Positions 52,316-61,181 of a DNA stretch of 64,000 bases are shown here, piece after piece. This DNA is from Clostridia bacterium (GTDB lineage: Bacteria > Bacillota > Clostridia > Christensenellales > Aristaeellaceae). The position numbers and the translations under genes were made by a program. Positions within the stretch are counted from its first letter, which is position 1. The number at the start of each line of letters is the position of its first letter. The stretch spans positions 23,562-87,561 of the forward strand of contig JAFYFC010000005.1 in the NCBI GenBank assembly GCA_017543905.1, written 5' to 3'. The notes below the pieces were generated by a model. The model saw only the letters and a program-made list of their open reading frames with translations, made no database searches and was not told the DNA's origin.

Positions 52316-53269
52316 TCAATAGGGAGAATCCGCGTTCAGATGTTCGGCCACGTTTTCCCTGTCGACGATCGTGGTGGGCAGAACCACGGTGTGCTCAAGA
52401 GCTTCGCCGCCCAGCACCGCGACGATGTTCTCTATGCAGTTTACGATCATGTCGGGGGAGTAGGTAGCGGAGCATACCCAGATGTTCGCGTAGTCCTCTT
52501 CAAGCATCATGTTGAAGTATTCCTGGCATCCGCCGCCGCCGGTGATGACCTTGATGTCGGTGCGGCCGGATTCCTTGATCGCCTGCAGCGCGCCGATTGA
52601 GGTCTCGTCGTCCAGAGAGAACACCGCGTCGATGTGCTCGTAAGCGGTGAGCGCGTCGGTCATGTCGGCCAGAGCGGTCTCACGCACGAAATCGGTGGGA
52701 ACCTCGCCGATGACCTCGATATCCGGCGCGAACTCCTCGATGTAATCGTAGAAGCCGCGGCAGCGGTCGTCGTTTACGTTGCCGGCAGCGGGCTTGTTCA
52801 GCACCAGCACCTTGCCTGCGCCTTCGAGCTTCTCGTCGATGTAACGGGCACCCTCGTAGCCCATGCCGTAATTGTCGCCGGTCAGCAGATACATGCCTTC
52901 GGCGTACTCCTCGCCGACGTTGATTATCATGTCGAAGTTGGAGATGAGTATGCCGGCTGCGAGTGCCTGCTCAGCGGCGGTCTCTACGCCTGTGAACTGC
53001 GGCCAAACGACTATCGCGTCCACTCCCAGCGCGATCAGCTCCTCGATCTGAGAGGACATTTCCTCGGCGTTGGAGGAGGTTACATAACGGTATTCGATGT
53101 CGAGGGAATCAGCGGCCTGCTGCGCGAAATAGGCGACGCCGCCTACCCAGCCGTGAGTGGTCGCGGGCGCGAGAATGCCGATAAACGGCTTTTTTTCTTC
53201 GCCCATGGAAACAGAGAACATGCACAGGCCCAGCGCCAGTGCGAGTACGAGCGCGAGAATTTTCTTCAT
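52316..53269 (-). CDS. Sugar ABC transporter substrate-binding protein (RbsB type)
   Basis: 317 residues. It has a signal peptide (1-21, ending SMGEE) and a periplasmic-binding-protein-4 type body: IGILAPATTHGWVGGVAYFAQQ, ALGVDAIVVWPQ, NFDMI, LDDETSIGALQAIKE and GGGGCQEYF. It lacks a lipobox cysteine, so retention outside the cell is unclear; the permease's extra domain might help capture it. The ATG at 53269 follows GGAGG. The ligand is a sugar or other small polar molecule, unknown. It is the first gene of the transporter operon, with a TATAAT at 53315-53310. Confidence 0.92.
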   Translation of the reverse strand: MKKILALVLALALGLCMFSVSMGEEKKPFIGILAPATTHGWVGGVAYFAQQAADSLDIEYRYVTSSNAEEMSSQIEELIALGVDAIVVWPQFTGVETAAEQALAAGILISNFDMIINVGEEYAEGMYLLTGDNYGMGYEGARYIDEKLEGAGKVLVLNKPAAGNVNDDRCRGFYDYIEEFAPDIEVIGEVPTDFVRETALADMTDALTAYEHIDAVFSLDDETSIGALQAIKESGRTDIKVITGGGGCQEYFNMMLEEDYANIWVCSATYSPDMIVNCIENIVAVLGGEALEHTVVLPTTIVDRENVAEHLNADSPY

Positions 53270-53441
53270 AAGCGTACCTCCGTATATTTCCGTTTTTCCG
53301 GATAATGCCATTATAACAAATAACGCGGCAATAATCCAGTGGTAAACAGATAAAAAATAAAAATAAATTGGGAACCTTCGCCGTATCGCGCCCTGCGCGG
53401 CGCAGAGGCTTATGGCTTAAATGCTTTTCGCGTCAAACGGA

Positions 53442-53984
53442 CTATTCCGAATAAGCCTCTATAAACTCGACCGCCTTTGCGGGAGAATCGGCGAAGCACA
53501 GCTTTTCAAAGTATTCGGCGCGGGCAAAGCCCTCGTTAAGCGCTCTGTCAAGCATCTGCCTGAGCGGCTCGTAATAGCCGAGCGTGTTAATAAACGCTGC
53601 GGGCGCGTTAATTATGCCAAGACTCGCAAGTGACATTACCTCGGTGATCTCGTCGAGCGTCCCAAGACCGCCCGGCAGCACGATAAACGCCTGCACGAGC
53701 CCGATCATTTTCGTGCGGCGTGACGCGAGTGTATCAGTATATATGTATTCCGTCAGGCGCGGATGTCTGCGCGCAAGTATGCGCTTAACGTCTGGCAGCA
53801 CGCCTGTGACGTGCCCGCCCGCAGAAAGCGCGGCGTCCGCGAGCGCACCCATAAGTCCGCCCTCCGAACCTCCGTATACGACTGTGTGCCCGCGTTTTGC
53901 AAGCAGCGCGCCAAGCTCCCGCGCGCTGTTTATATATCCGGGGTCCTGTCCCGCTGAGGAAGCGCAGTAAACGGCGACATTCAT
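53442..53984 (-). CDS. LOG family protein (TIGR00730, PGGxGTxxE hydrolase)
   Basis: 180 residues. Rossmann-like LOG family with VYGGSEGGLMGALAD and the signature LPGGLGTLDEITE (about residue 100). Family members cleave cytokinin or purine nucleotide monophosphates to the base and ribose 5-phosphate; in bacteria the usual substrate is AMP-like or unknown. The ATG at 53984 follows AGGAG. Confidence 0.9.
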   Translation of the reverse strand: MNVAVYCASSAGQDPGYINSARELGALLAKRGHTVVYGGSEGGLMGALADAALSAGGHVTGVLPDVKRILARRHPRLTEYIYTDTLASRRTKMIGLVQAFIVLPGGLGTLDEITEVMSLASLGIINAPAAFINTLGYYEPLRQMLDRALNEGFARAEYFEKLCFADSPAKAVEFIEAYSE

Positions 53985-54330
53985 ACGCTGGTACTCCTGT
54001 ATTATAATTAAGGGCTGTCGCACAAGTGCAAAAGCCCAGGGAGGTCTGGAGGTGCTCACCCCTCCAAATTCATTCCGCAGCGGCGGCATGCACGCCGCGA
54101 GGACGCGATTTTTGCGCAGGGAGCGAAGACGACCGGAGCAAATAATCGCTTCCTTACAGTTTTTTCGCCCGGAAATTTCCGCAGAAATTTCAGAAAAAAC
54201 TGCAAAACCTGCCTCACACTTTGCCGAAAGCCGAACGTTTTATCCAATAACCTTATTCAGCTGCAGAAAACCAAGCCGATCGAAATGAAGCAAAGCTTCA
54301 TTTCGATCGAGGGACTGCGCAAGCAGCCAC
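53985..54330. other. 346-bp structured non-coding region between the LOG gene and gpmA
   Basis: No credible gene. It is packed with inverted repeats: GGAGG/CCTCC near 54035-54065, GCGGCG/CGCCGC near 54080-54098, a double-stem hairpin CAGTTTTTT + GGAAATTTC with GAAATTTC + AAAAAACTG (54157-54202), and the gpmA hairpin at 54277-54309. It may be a mobile repeat, a 3' UTR element or a structured RNA. Confidence 0.6.
54277..54309 (-). terminator. gpmA terminator hairpin
   Basis: A perfect 15-bp stem CGATCGAAATGAAGC/GCTTCATTTCGATCG with a 3-nt loop just after the gpmA stop; minus-strand sequence following it contains GGTTTTC. Confidence 0.75.
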
Positions 54331-55077
54331 TTATTTTTTCTTACCCTGATTGGCGACGGCCTCCATCTTTTTGGCGAGGGCTTCCTGATCGCCGAGATAG
54401 TAGTGTTTGATCACCTTGAACTCGTCGTCGAATTCGTAGACGAGCGGAGTGCCGGTCGGAATGTTTACGCCGATGATTTCTTCAGAACTGAGATTGTCGA
54501 AATACTTGACCAGCGCGCGAAGGGAGTTGCCGTGCGCCGCGATGATTACGCGCTTGCCATCTTCCATGTCCTTGCGGATGACCTCGTTAAAATAGGGCAC
54601 CGCGCGCTCTATGGTGGTTTCGAGGCTTTCGGTGGCGGGCAGATCGGACTTCGCTACGTCCCTGAACATGGGCTGGTTCACAGCCGCGCGCTCGTCGCTG
54701 TCCTCAAGCGCCGGGGGCTTTACGTCGAAGGAGCGGCGCCAGATCTTGACCTGCGCTTCGCCGTACTTTTCGGCGGTTTCGCTCTTGTTCAGGCCCTGCA
54801 GCGCGCCGTAGTGGCGCTCGTTCAGCCGCCAGGTCTTGATGACGGGCAGCCAGGCGCGGTCCATTTCGTCGAGTATGTGGTTCAGCGTGTGGATGGCGCG
54901 CTTCAGGTAAGAAGTGTAGCATACGTCGAAATCGTAGCCCTCCGCCTTGAGCAGTCTGCCCGCGGCGATCGCTTCCTCGTGACCCTTTTCGCTCAGGTCA
55001 ACATCCGTCCAGCCGGTAAAGAGGTTCAGCTTGTTCCATTCGCTCTCGCCGTGACGCACGAGTACAAGTTTCATCAT
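54331..55077 (-). CDS. gpmA: 2,3-bisphosphoglycerate-dependent phosphoglycerate mutase
   Basis: 248 residues. It interconverts 3- and 2-phosphoglycerate through a phosphohistidine. The catalytic signature is [12 protein letters not shown] (His about 11), [37 protein letters not shown] and [10 protein letters not shown] (His about 183). It supplies the step after Pgk, whose gene is 30 kb away. The start is placed at the first of two adjacent ATGs, 9 nt after AAAGGTGG. Confidence 0.96.
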   Translation of the reverse strand: MMKLVLVRHGESEWNKLNLFTGWTDVDLSEKGHEEAIAAGRLLKAEGYDFDVCYTSYLKRAIHTLNHILDEMDRAWLPVIKTWRLNERHYGALQGLNKSETAEKYGEAQVKIWRRSFDVKPPALEDSDERAAVNQPMFRDVAKSDLPATESLETTIERAVPYFNEVIRKDMEDGKRVIIAAHGNSLRALVKYFDNLSSEEIIGVNIPTGTPLVYEFDDEFKVIKHYYLGDQEALAKKMEAVANQGKKK

Positions 55078-55133
55078 AGGAAATATCCACCTTTCAGAAT
55101 GATCGAAATACGGTTTTTCCGTTTGCACGCTCA

Positions 55134-55162
55134 ATTATAAACTAAGCTCGCGCGCTTGTCAA
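55134..55162 (-). promoter_or_regulatory. Promoter of gpmA
   Basis: On the minus strand TTGACA (55162-55157), 17-bp spacer, TATAAT (55139-55134); near-consensus. Confidence 0.85.
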
Positions 55163-55216
55163 TCTTCAGTAAGGCGCGCACGGGCGCGGCGGCGTAAAAT
55201 CTCGGTATAATAACGC

Positions 55217-55245
55217 TTGTGCTTTGCGCAGGCCGCTGTTATAAT
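55217..55245 (+). promoter_or_regulatory. Distal promoter upstream of dnaX
   Basis: TTGTGC (55217-55222), 17-bp spacer, TATAAT (55240-55245). It would give a leader of about 145 nt before dnaX, containing GCGC-rich hairpins, or a separate short RNA. Confidence 0.65.
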
Positions 55246-55327
55246 ATACTTACAAGGCAGAACGCGAAAGCGCGATAGACCTTATGCGCGCTGCCGCACA
55301 CGCGCAGGAAAAACTTCGCGCTCCGGC

Positions 55328-55357
55328 TTGGCAGACGCGCAGTAAATATGCTATAAT
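55328..55357 (+). promoter_or_regulatory. Proximal promoter of dnaX
   Basis: TTGGCA (55328-55333), 18-bp spacer, TATAAT (55352-55357), about 40 bp before the ATG. Confidence 0.75.
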
Positions 55358-55396
55358 ATATACAGAAACAAAGCTTTAGGTCGGAAGGCACGATAT

Positions 55397-57007
55397 ATGA
55401 GCAAATATCAGGCGCTGTACAGAGCGTGGAGACCCGAGAAATTCGCAGACGTTTACGGGCAGGAGATGATCACCCGAACTCTCAGAAATCAGGTGATGAG
55501 CGGCCGCATACCGCATGCGTATCTGTTCTGCGGCAGCCGCGGCACGGGCAAAACCTCGACCGCGAAGATACTCGCCCGCGCGCTCAACTGCCGTAATCCC
55601 CTGGACGGCGAGCCCTGCGGCGAGTGCGAGGTGTGTGCGGCGCTTAAGGAAGAAAGCTCGCTGGACGTGCTTGAGATAGACGCGGCGTCTAACAACGGCG
55701 TAGACGAGGTGCGCGCGCTCAGAGACCGCATCGCCTATCCGCCCACGCTCGGCAGGTTCAAGGTATACATAATAGACGAGGTGCACATGCTTTCGACCGG
55801 CGCGTTCAACGCGCTGCTGAAGACGCTTGAGGAGCCGCCCGAGCACGCCGTGTTCATTCTTGCGACCACTGAACCGCAGAAGCTGCCTGCGACCGTGCTT
55901 TCCCGCTGCCAGAGATACGACTTTAAGCGTCTGAGCGTTAAGGATATTTCCGCGCGCCTGCGCGTGGTGCTTTCTGGCATAGGACGCGAATGCACGGACG
56001 GGGCGATAGAGGAGATAGCGGTGGCAGCGGAAGGCGGCATGCGCGACGCGCTCAGCCTGATGGACATGTGTCTGGGTTATACGGACGGCACGGTGGACGC
56101 GGAGCTGGTGCGCGAGGTGCTGGGCTCAAACGGCCGCGAGTTCATGTTCGGGTTCGTGGACGCGCTTGAAAAGGGCGACAGCGCCCGCGCGCTGACTATG
56201 ATAGACGAAGCGTCGCGCGGCGGCCGCGACATGCGCACGTTCGCCGCTGAGACCGCCGCGCATATGCGCACGCTGCTGATAGGCCAGATGACGGGGGATA
56301 AGCTTGCGGAGCTCGCGGACATAAGCTCAGACGACGCAGCGCGTTTTCTCGAGCAGGGCAAACGCTTTGAAAACCGGCGGCTGATGCGCGCGATGGATAT
56401 GTTCATAAAGCTCGACGGAGACCTTAAATATGCCTCCTCGCAGCGCGCGCTTATAGAAATGTGCGCGGTGCGCGCGGCGCGGGTATCGCGTGAGGAGAGC
56501 GTAGACGCCCTGACCGAGCGCGTGGAGGCGCTCGAAAAGCAGCTGCGCGAGGGAACGATTACCGTAAAGCCTGACGAAACGCAGGTAAATCCTTCGCCTC
56601 AGCAGACCGCAGACGTACCTAAACCGGAAGCGCCCGCCCCCGCGCAGACTGTACACAGCGCCAATAAAGACGCGGACGTGGACGAAAACAAGCGTTTGTT
56701 CGACGCGGCGATAGCCAAGTACGCTCAGAATAACGCACCCGTGCGCGGCTACGCCGGAAAAATGCGTTACATACGCACAGAGGAGAATACGGTTTTCGCA
56801 GGTATCGACAGCCTGTTTATGAAGCAGATGCTCGAACGCAAGCAGGCGGATATCGAACAGGCGCTTTCCGCCGAGTTCGGGCGTGCGATGAAGTTAAATC
56901 TGTCGGCGGGCTCCGCGGAGGCGAAAAATCCGGCGGCCGGCACAGGCGCGAAGCTCACCCGCGCCTTCGACGTGTTCGGACGTGAAAACGTGGAGGTCAC
57001 GGATTAA
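55397..57007 (+). CDS. dnaX: DNA polymerase III subunit gamma/tau
   Basis: 536 residues. Clamp-loader AAA+ ATPase: YRAWRPEKFADVYGQE at the start, Walker A GSRGTGKTS (about 46-54), a zinc module with four cysteines (CRNPLDGEPCGECEVC, about 64-79), Walker B IIDEVHML and the arginine-finger SRC segment. The C-terminal tau-like part (after about residue 370) includes a Pro/Ala/Gln linker and a final domain. I see no A-rich slippery run like the E. coli gamma frameshift site. The usual downstream recR and ybaB genes are absent. Confidence 0.96.
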   Translation: MSKYQALYRAWRPEKFADVYGQEMITRTLRNQVMSGRIPHAYLFCGSRGTGKTSTAKILARALNCRNPLDGEPCGECEVCAALKEESSLDVLEIDAASNNGVDEVRALRDRIAYPPTLGRFKVYIIDEVHMLSTGAFNALLKTLEEPPEHAVFILATTEPQKLPATVLSRCQRYDFKRLSVKDISARLRVVLSGIGRECTDGAIEEIAVAAEGGMRDALSLMDMCLGYTDGTVDAELVREVLGSNGREFMFGFVDALEKGDSARALTMIDEASRGGRDMRTFAAETAAHMRTLLIGQMTGDKLAELADISSDDAARFLEQGKRFENRRLMRAMDMFIKLDGDLKYASSQRALIEMCAVRAARVSREESVDALTERVEALEKQLREGTITVKPDETQVNPSPQQTADVPKPEAPAPAQTVHSANKDADVDENKRLFDAAIAKYAQNNAPVRGYAGKMRYIRTEENTVFAGIDSLFMKQMLERKQADIEQALSAEFGRAMKLNLSAGSAEAKNPAAGTGAKLTRAFDVFGRENVEVTD

Positions 57008-57068
57008 GCGCCTGCCGCAGGGCTGATAAAGCCCGGCTGCACAGGGTCAAACGATCTTAAGCGAACTG

Positions 57069-57104
57069 AAAAGACCCGGCGGCGCAGCAGCCGTTCGGGT
57101 CTTT
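57069..57104. terminator. Bidirectional terminator between dnaX and ybjQ
   Basis: A 9-bp AAAGACCCG/CGGGTCTTT stem plus an inner GCGGC/GCCGT pairing. It serves both convergent genes. Confidence 0.85.
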
Positions 57105-57129
57105 CGATATACAGAATTATTTGCAGTTC

Positions 57130-57441
57130 TTACCTGATTTTCACCGCTGTGCCGTAGGCCATTACCTCCGCGGCGCTTTGCATGATGGCGGAGGTGGAAT
57201 AACGCATCGCGACTATCGCGTCCGCGCCCAGAGCCTCGGCCTCGGCGGTCATGCGCTCGGTCGCGATCCTGCGCGCGTTGTCCATCATTTCGTTGTACTT
57301 TTTAAGCTCTCCGCCCACCAGGTTTTTAAGGCCTGCGCCGAAATCCCTGAATACGTTTACGGTCTGTACCGTCGAGCCCTTTACGAGCCCGAGGGGTTCC
57401 GTGTTTTTGCCGGGCAGGGTGTCCGTGGTCACTATAAGCAT
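57130..57441 (-). CDS. ybjQ: UPF0145/YbjQ family protein
   Basis: 103 residues. Small YbjQ-type fold with VTTDTLPGKN at the start and EALGADAIVAMRYSTS in the middle, full family length. Members form pentamers; a metal-binding or membrane-stress role has been suggested but is not established. GGAGG lies before the ATG. Confidence 0.9.
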   Translation of the reverse strand: MLIVTTDTLPGKNTEPLGLVKGSTVQTVNVFRDFGAGLKNLVGGELKKYNEMMDNARRIATERMTAEAEALGADAIVAMRYSTSAIMQSAAEVMAYGTAVKIR

Positions 57442-57626
57442 ATTGCGCCTCCTTGTGTATTTGGCTTGCGTTCGGTTCTATCCTTGCCGCTGCGGCTATA
57501 TTATCATACACGGCGGGCCGCGTCAAGCACGAAAACCGCCTGTGCTTATTTTTTTTCAAACCACTGGCGCGCCGCTTACGGATGTGGTAAAATATAGCCG
57601 CAACAAAATGAAAGCGAGGCGAAAGC

Positions 57627-59339
57627 ATGCAGGTCAGAAGCGAGTATCCGAGACCGCAGTTCGAGCGCAGTGATTGGCTGTGCCTGAACGGCGAATGGGA
57701 GTTTGAAATCGACAGCGGCGATTCCGGACGGCAGCGCGGGCTTATCGAAAAGCCTGAGCTCGACGGAAAAATCATAGTGCCGTTCTGCCCGGAAAGCAGA
57801 CTGTCCGGGGTTCAGAATGTGGATTTCATGCAGGCTGTATGGTACAAACGCACGTTTATATTGCCTGAAAAGGCGGCAGGCAAGCGCGTGTTTATAAACC
57901 TTGACGCCGTTGATTACGAGTGCGAGGTATGGATAAACGGTCACAGCGTCGGCACGCACAAGGGCGGATACGTGGGCTTCTCGTTTGAAATAAGCGCGTT
58001 TGTGCAGCGGGGAGAGAACACGGTCGTGATCTGCGCGCGCGACGACACGAGAAGCGGCCGTCAGCCCGGCGGCAAGCAAAGCCACAGGTATCTGTCGCAC
58101 GGCTGCCACTACACGCGCACCACCGGCATATGGCAGAGCGTATGGCTGGAGTGGACAGACGAGACGCGCATCAAAAGCGTCCGAATAACTCCGGACGGAG
58201 TAAACGGCAGCGTGCTTGTCGAGGCGGAGATAGACGGTTGCTGCACGAATCTTACGCTTTCCGCGCAGGCGGCGTTTGAGGGAGAGTACGAAGGCGAAGC
58301 GGAGGTCGACGCGGACGCGGGACAGGCAAGCGTTACGCTGCTTATAGAGGAGCCGAAGCTCTGGATGCCGGGCGAGGGCAATTTGTACGATCTGATACTC
58401 ACGCTCAAAAAAGGCGGAAAGCCCGTAGATAAAGTAAAAAGCTATTTTGGACTGAGGAGCATATCATTTAGCGGCAAAAAGTGCCTTATAAACGGAGAAC
58501 CCGTATTCCAGAGACTGGTGCTGGATCAGGGCTTTTATCCGGACGGGATATATACCGCACCCTCGGATGAGGAGCTGAAAAACGATATCCTGCGTTCGAT
58601 GGCTATGGGCTTTAACGGCGCGCGCCTGCACCAGAAGGTATTCGAGCCGCGGTTTTTATACTGGGCGGACAAGCTCGGCTATATCGTGTGGGGAGAGATG
58701 GCGTCCTGGGGCATAGATCCCGCAGACAAGGATACGCTCGCCATTTTTACGGAGGAGTGGCTGCAGGTGCTCGCGCGGGATTACAACCACCCGTCTATCG
58801 TAGGCTGGTGTCCGTGGAACGAGACGTGGGGCGAGAGCAACAAGGGCACCCGCGAAAGCACGATGCGGCTTACGTACCTCGTTACCAAGTCGTACGACCG
58901 CACGCGTCCCTGCATCGACGCCTCCGGAGGCATGCACGCGCTTACGGATATTTACGACACGCACGATTACTGTCAGGACGCGAAGCTGTACGCCGAGCGC
59001 TACGCGCCCGGGCAGCCGATGTACGGCACCGACAAGCTGGGACCGTATCGCGAAGGTCAGCCTGTGTTCGTAAGCGAATACGGCGGGATAGGCTGGAATC
59101 CGGACGGCGAGGGCTGGGGTTACGGAAACGGCCCCAAAACCGAAGAGGAATTCCTTGAACGCCTGAAGGGACTCACGGACGCGCTCATGGACAATCCTGA
59201 GCATATGGGCTTTTGCTATACGCAGCTCACCGACGTCGAGCAGGAAAGAAACGGTCTGTACTACTACGACCGCGCGCCCAAGTTCCCGCCGGAGAAGATA
59301 CGCCCGATTTTTGCCCGCAAAGCGGCGATAGAGCAATGA
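57627..59339 (+). CDS. Glycoside hydrolase family 2 enzyme (beta-galactosidase/glucuronidase-like)
   Basis: 570 residues, cytoplasmic. It has a jelly-roll sugar-binding domain (about 1-175, LNGEWEFEID, VWYKRTF, YECEVWINGHSVGTHKGGY), an Ig-like domain (about 180-280) and a TIM barrel. Acid/base Glu lies in WCPWNETWGESN (about 398) and the nucleophile Glu in FVSEYGGIGW (about 482). No C-terminal extra domains, so it is a short GH2. Activity could be on beta-galactoside, glucuronide or mannoside. It is coupled by an ATGA overlap to an esterase gene. Confidence 0.92.
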   Translation: MQVRSEYPRPQFERSDWLCLNGEWEFEIDSGDSGRQRGLIEKPELDGKIIVPFCPESRLSGVQNVDFMQAVWYKRTFILPEKAAGKRVFINLDAVDYECEVWINGHSVGTHKGGYVGFSFEISAFVQRGENTVVICARDDTRSGRQPGGKQSHRYLSHGCHYTRTTGIWQSVWLEWTDETRIKSVRITPDGVNGSVLVEAEIDGCCTNLTLSAQAAFEGEYEGEAEVDADAGQASVTLLIEEPKLWMPGEGNLYDLILTLKKGGKPVDKVKSYFGLRSISFSGKKCLINGEPVFQRLVLDQGFYPDGIYTAPSDEELKNDILRSMAMGFNGARLHQKVFEPRFLYWADKLGYIVWGEMASWGIDPADKDTLAIFTEEWLQVLARDYNHPSIVGWCPWNETWGESNKGTRESTMRLTYLVTKSYDRTRPCIDASGGMHALTDIYDTHDYCQDAKLYAERYAPGQPMYGTDKLGPYREGQPVFVSEYGGIGWNPDGEGWGYGNGPKTEEEFLERLKGLTDALMDNPEHMGFCYTQLTDVEQERNGLYYYDRAPKFPPEKIRPIFARKAAIEQ

Positions 59340-60379
59340 AAACGTACTTAGTCAGAGACTGCGCGTTTATTCGCCTGTGCGGCAGATACGATACGGACGA
59401 GGCAGGCTTCAGAATGATATACTCCGGCGCGTACGCGGATATCGCCGTTACCGGAAGCAGATTCGACGCGGAAATAGAATGCGTCTGCGACGTGAGGCGG
59501 CATTACGTGTCGTTCGAAGTGGACGGGCTGCTCGCGCAGACCTTCGCGCCCATACCCGGAAAGCATTTTTATACGGTGTTTTTAGGCATGGAGCCTTCCC
59601 GCGTGCACCGCGTGCGCATAATTAAAGAAACGCAGTGCTTTTTCGACGAAAGCTACGTTCGTCTTACGCGCGTGCGCACGGACGGGGAGATTAAGCCTCT
59701 GCCGCCCGCCAAGCGGCGCATAGAGTTCATAGGGGACTCTATCACCGCGGGCGAGGGCGGCAGGGGGCCGGTAAGCTTCGACGAATGGCTGCCGATGATG
59801 TTTTCGTCCCACGACAACTATACGGCGCTCACCGCAAAGGCGTTTAATGCGGATTATTCCACCCTTGCCATAAGCGGCTGGGGCGTGATCACGGGCTGGG
59901 ACAACAATCCGTCAAGCTGCGTGCCCGCCGTATACGATCGCCTGTACGGGTATCAGAACGAAAAGCGTTACGATTTTTCTTTCAAACCCGATACAGTGGT
60001 GATTGCGCTGGGCACGAACGACAATAACGCGCTTTCTCAGACGCCGTATACCGACCCTGCGGACGGCAGCGTGCATAAGCTGACCGACTCCGCAGAAGAT
60101 ATGAAGCGGCTTGAGGACGGCGCATGCGCTTTCATGCGAGGTATAGCCTCCAAAAATCCCGGCGCGCGGCTGGTGTGGCTATGCTTCTATACCGGCGGCT
60201 GCATACACGACGCCCTTGAACGAGCGGTCGAAAGGGTAAAGTCGGACGGTACGGACGCCGCGTTCGGCGTGCCGCTCGATCTGTATCACTTGCCGCGCGG
60301 CGGCATGGGCAGCCGCTACCATCCCGGTGCGGTGTCGCACAGGCATATCGCGCGTGAGCTGATAAAGCTTCTGAGGTAA
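59336..60379 (+). CDS. SGNH/GDSL hydrolase, carbohydrate esterase family 2-like
   Basis: 347 residues, no signal peptide. An N-terminal beta-sandwich (about 1-120) precedes an SGNH domain with the nucleophile block FIGDSITAGEG (Ser about 137), an oxyanion Gly/Asn in IALGTNDNN (about 222) and the catalytic His in SRYHPGAVSHRHIA (about 330). This domain order is that of CE2 deacetylases, which remove acetyl groups from glycans. The start is the ATG overlapping the GH2 stop. It likely deacetylates the oligosaccharides cut by GH2. Confidence 0.87.
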   Translation: MKTYLVRDCAFIRLCGRYDTDEAGFRMIYSGAYADIAVTGSRFDAEIECVCDVRRHYVSFEVDGLLAQTFAPIPGKHFYTVFLGMEPSRVHRVRIIKETQCFFDESYVRLTRVRTDGEIKPLPPAKRRIEFIGDSITAGEGGRGPVSFDEWLPMMFSSHDNYTALTAKAFNADYSTLAISGWGVITGWDNNPSSCVPAVYDRLYGYQNEKRYDFSFKPDTVVIALGTNDNNALSQTPYTDPADGSVHKLTDSAEDMKRLEDGACAFMRGIASKNPGARLVWLCFYTGGCIHDALERAVERVKSDGTDAAFGVPLDLYHLPRGGMGSRYHPGAVSHRHIARELIKLLR

Positions 60380-60407
60380 CTGTATACAGGTAACTGTATA
60401 TACGACA

Positions 60408-60450
60408 AGGCGCGCAGCTTCATGCTTATACTTCGAAGCTGCGCGCCTGT
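60408..60450 (+). terminator. Terminator after the esterase gene
   Basis: A perfect 14-bp stem AGGCGCGCAGCTTC/GAAGCTGCGCGCCT (60408-60421 with 60435-60448), then GTTTG. A short direct repeat, AGGTAACTGTATA twice, lies just before. Confidence 0.85.
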
Positions 60451-60512
60451 TTGCATATTGGGTTCAGATCATGCTTCTGATGGCTATGCTGTTATGCCGC
60501 TTATTTTAAAAC

Positions 60513-61118
60513 CTATGCCAGCAGCCAGGCTGCCGTCTTTAATATCATGTCCTGATACGGTTTCAGCCTGAAGGTCTCGACCGTGTGACCGGGCGCGAGG
60601 TATGCGCTTTTACCCTTGCCGCACACGCGCGTCCAGCCCGCAAGATAGCTGTCACCCTTGTATGTATAGTACAAAACAGGCGTGATGTCCTGAGCGAGCG
60701 ACGCAAACTGATACGGTTCTTCTGATATCGCGAACGCCTCGCAGCCGTCCAGCAGTCCGCCCTTCGCGGGATAAAACCTAATGACCTCCTGCGGGGGATG
60801 ATGCGTGAATTCGCCGCCCAGCAGCTTCATAAGCCTTTCGTCGGACTGCAGCGCGATCCCGTTATGCAGAGCGAGCATGCGTCCGCCTTCGAGCACGTAG
60901 CGTTCCAGCGCGTCCGCGCCCGGAACGCTCTGACGCCAGACGTCGTAATAGGATATGAACAGGTCGGTATCCGGCGAGAGCGTTTTAAGCTCGCCCGCAT
61001 CCTCCGTAAAACGGATTTTGAAATCGCGCCCGAACAGACCCTTCAGTATTTCGTCCACTCCTGCGAGAGGGTGATAGGGAGGGTTCGTGTAGGTTCCTAA
61101 AACCAGCATGCTTTTCAT
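60513..61118 (-). CDS. ThuA-like domain protein
   Basis: 201 residues. ThuA/glutamine-amidotransferase-like fold with GTYTNPPYHPLAG, DLFISYYDVW, ALHNGIAL and GEFTHHPPQ as landmarks, and WTRVCGKGKSAYLAPGH near the end. Family members occur in sugar-utilisation loci (trehalose and others) but the reaction is not well defined. It lies 63 bp downstream of the GH94 gene on the same strand and is probably co-transcribed. Confidence 0.88.
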   Translation of the reverse strand: MKSMLVLGTYTNPPYHPLAGVDEILKGLFGRDFKIRFTEDAGELKTLSPDTDLFISYYDVWRQSVPGADALERYVLEGGRMLALHNGIALQSDERLMKLLGGEFTHHPPQEVIRFYPAKGGLLDGCEAFAISEEPYQFASLAQDITPVLYYTYKGDSYLAGWTRVCGKGKSAYLAPGHTVETFRLKPYQDMILKTAAWLLA

Positions 61119-61181
61119 ATCGGTATCGCAGCTCCTCTCTTTTCTGATTTAAAGCGCGTTCGTCCTGTGTACAGATCCGCG

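Noticed and set aside
55397..57007. Programmed frameshift in dnaX producing a short gamma form
   Set aside because: No A-rich slippery heptamer followed by a stem was found in the expected region.
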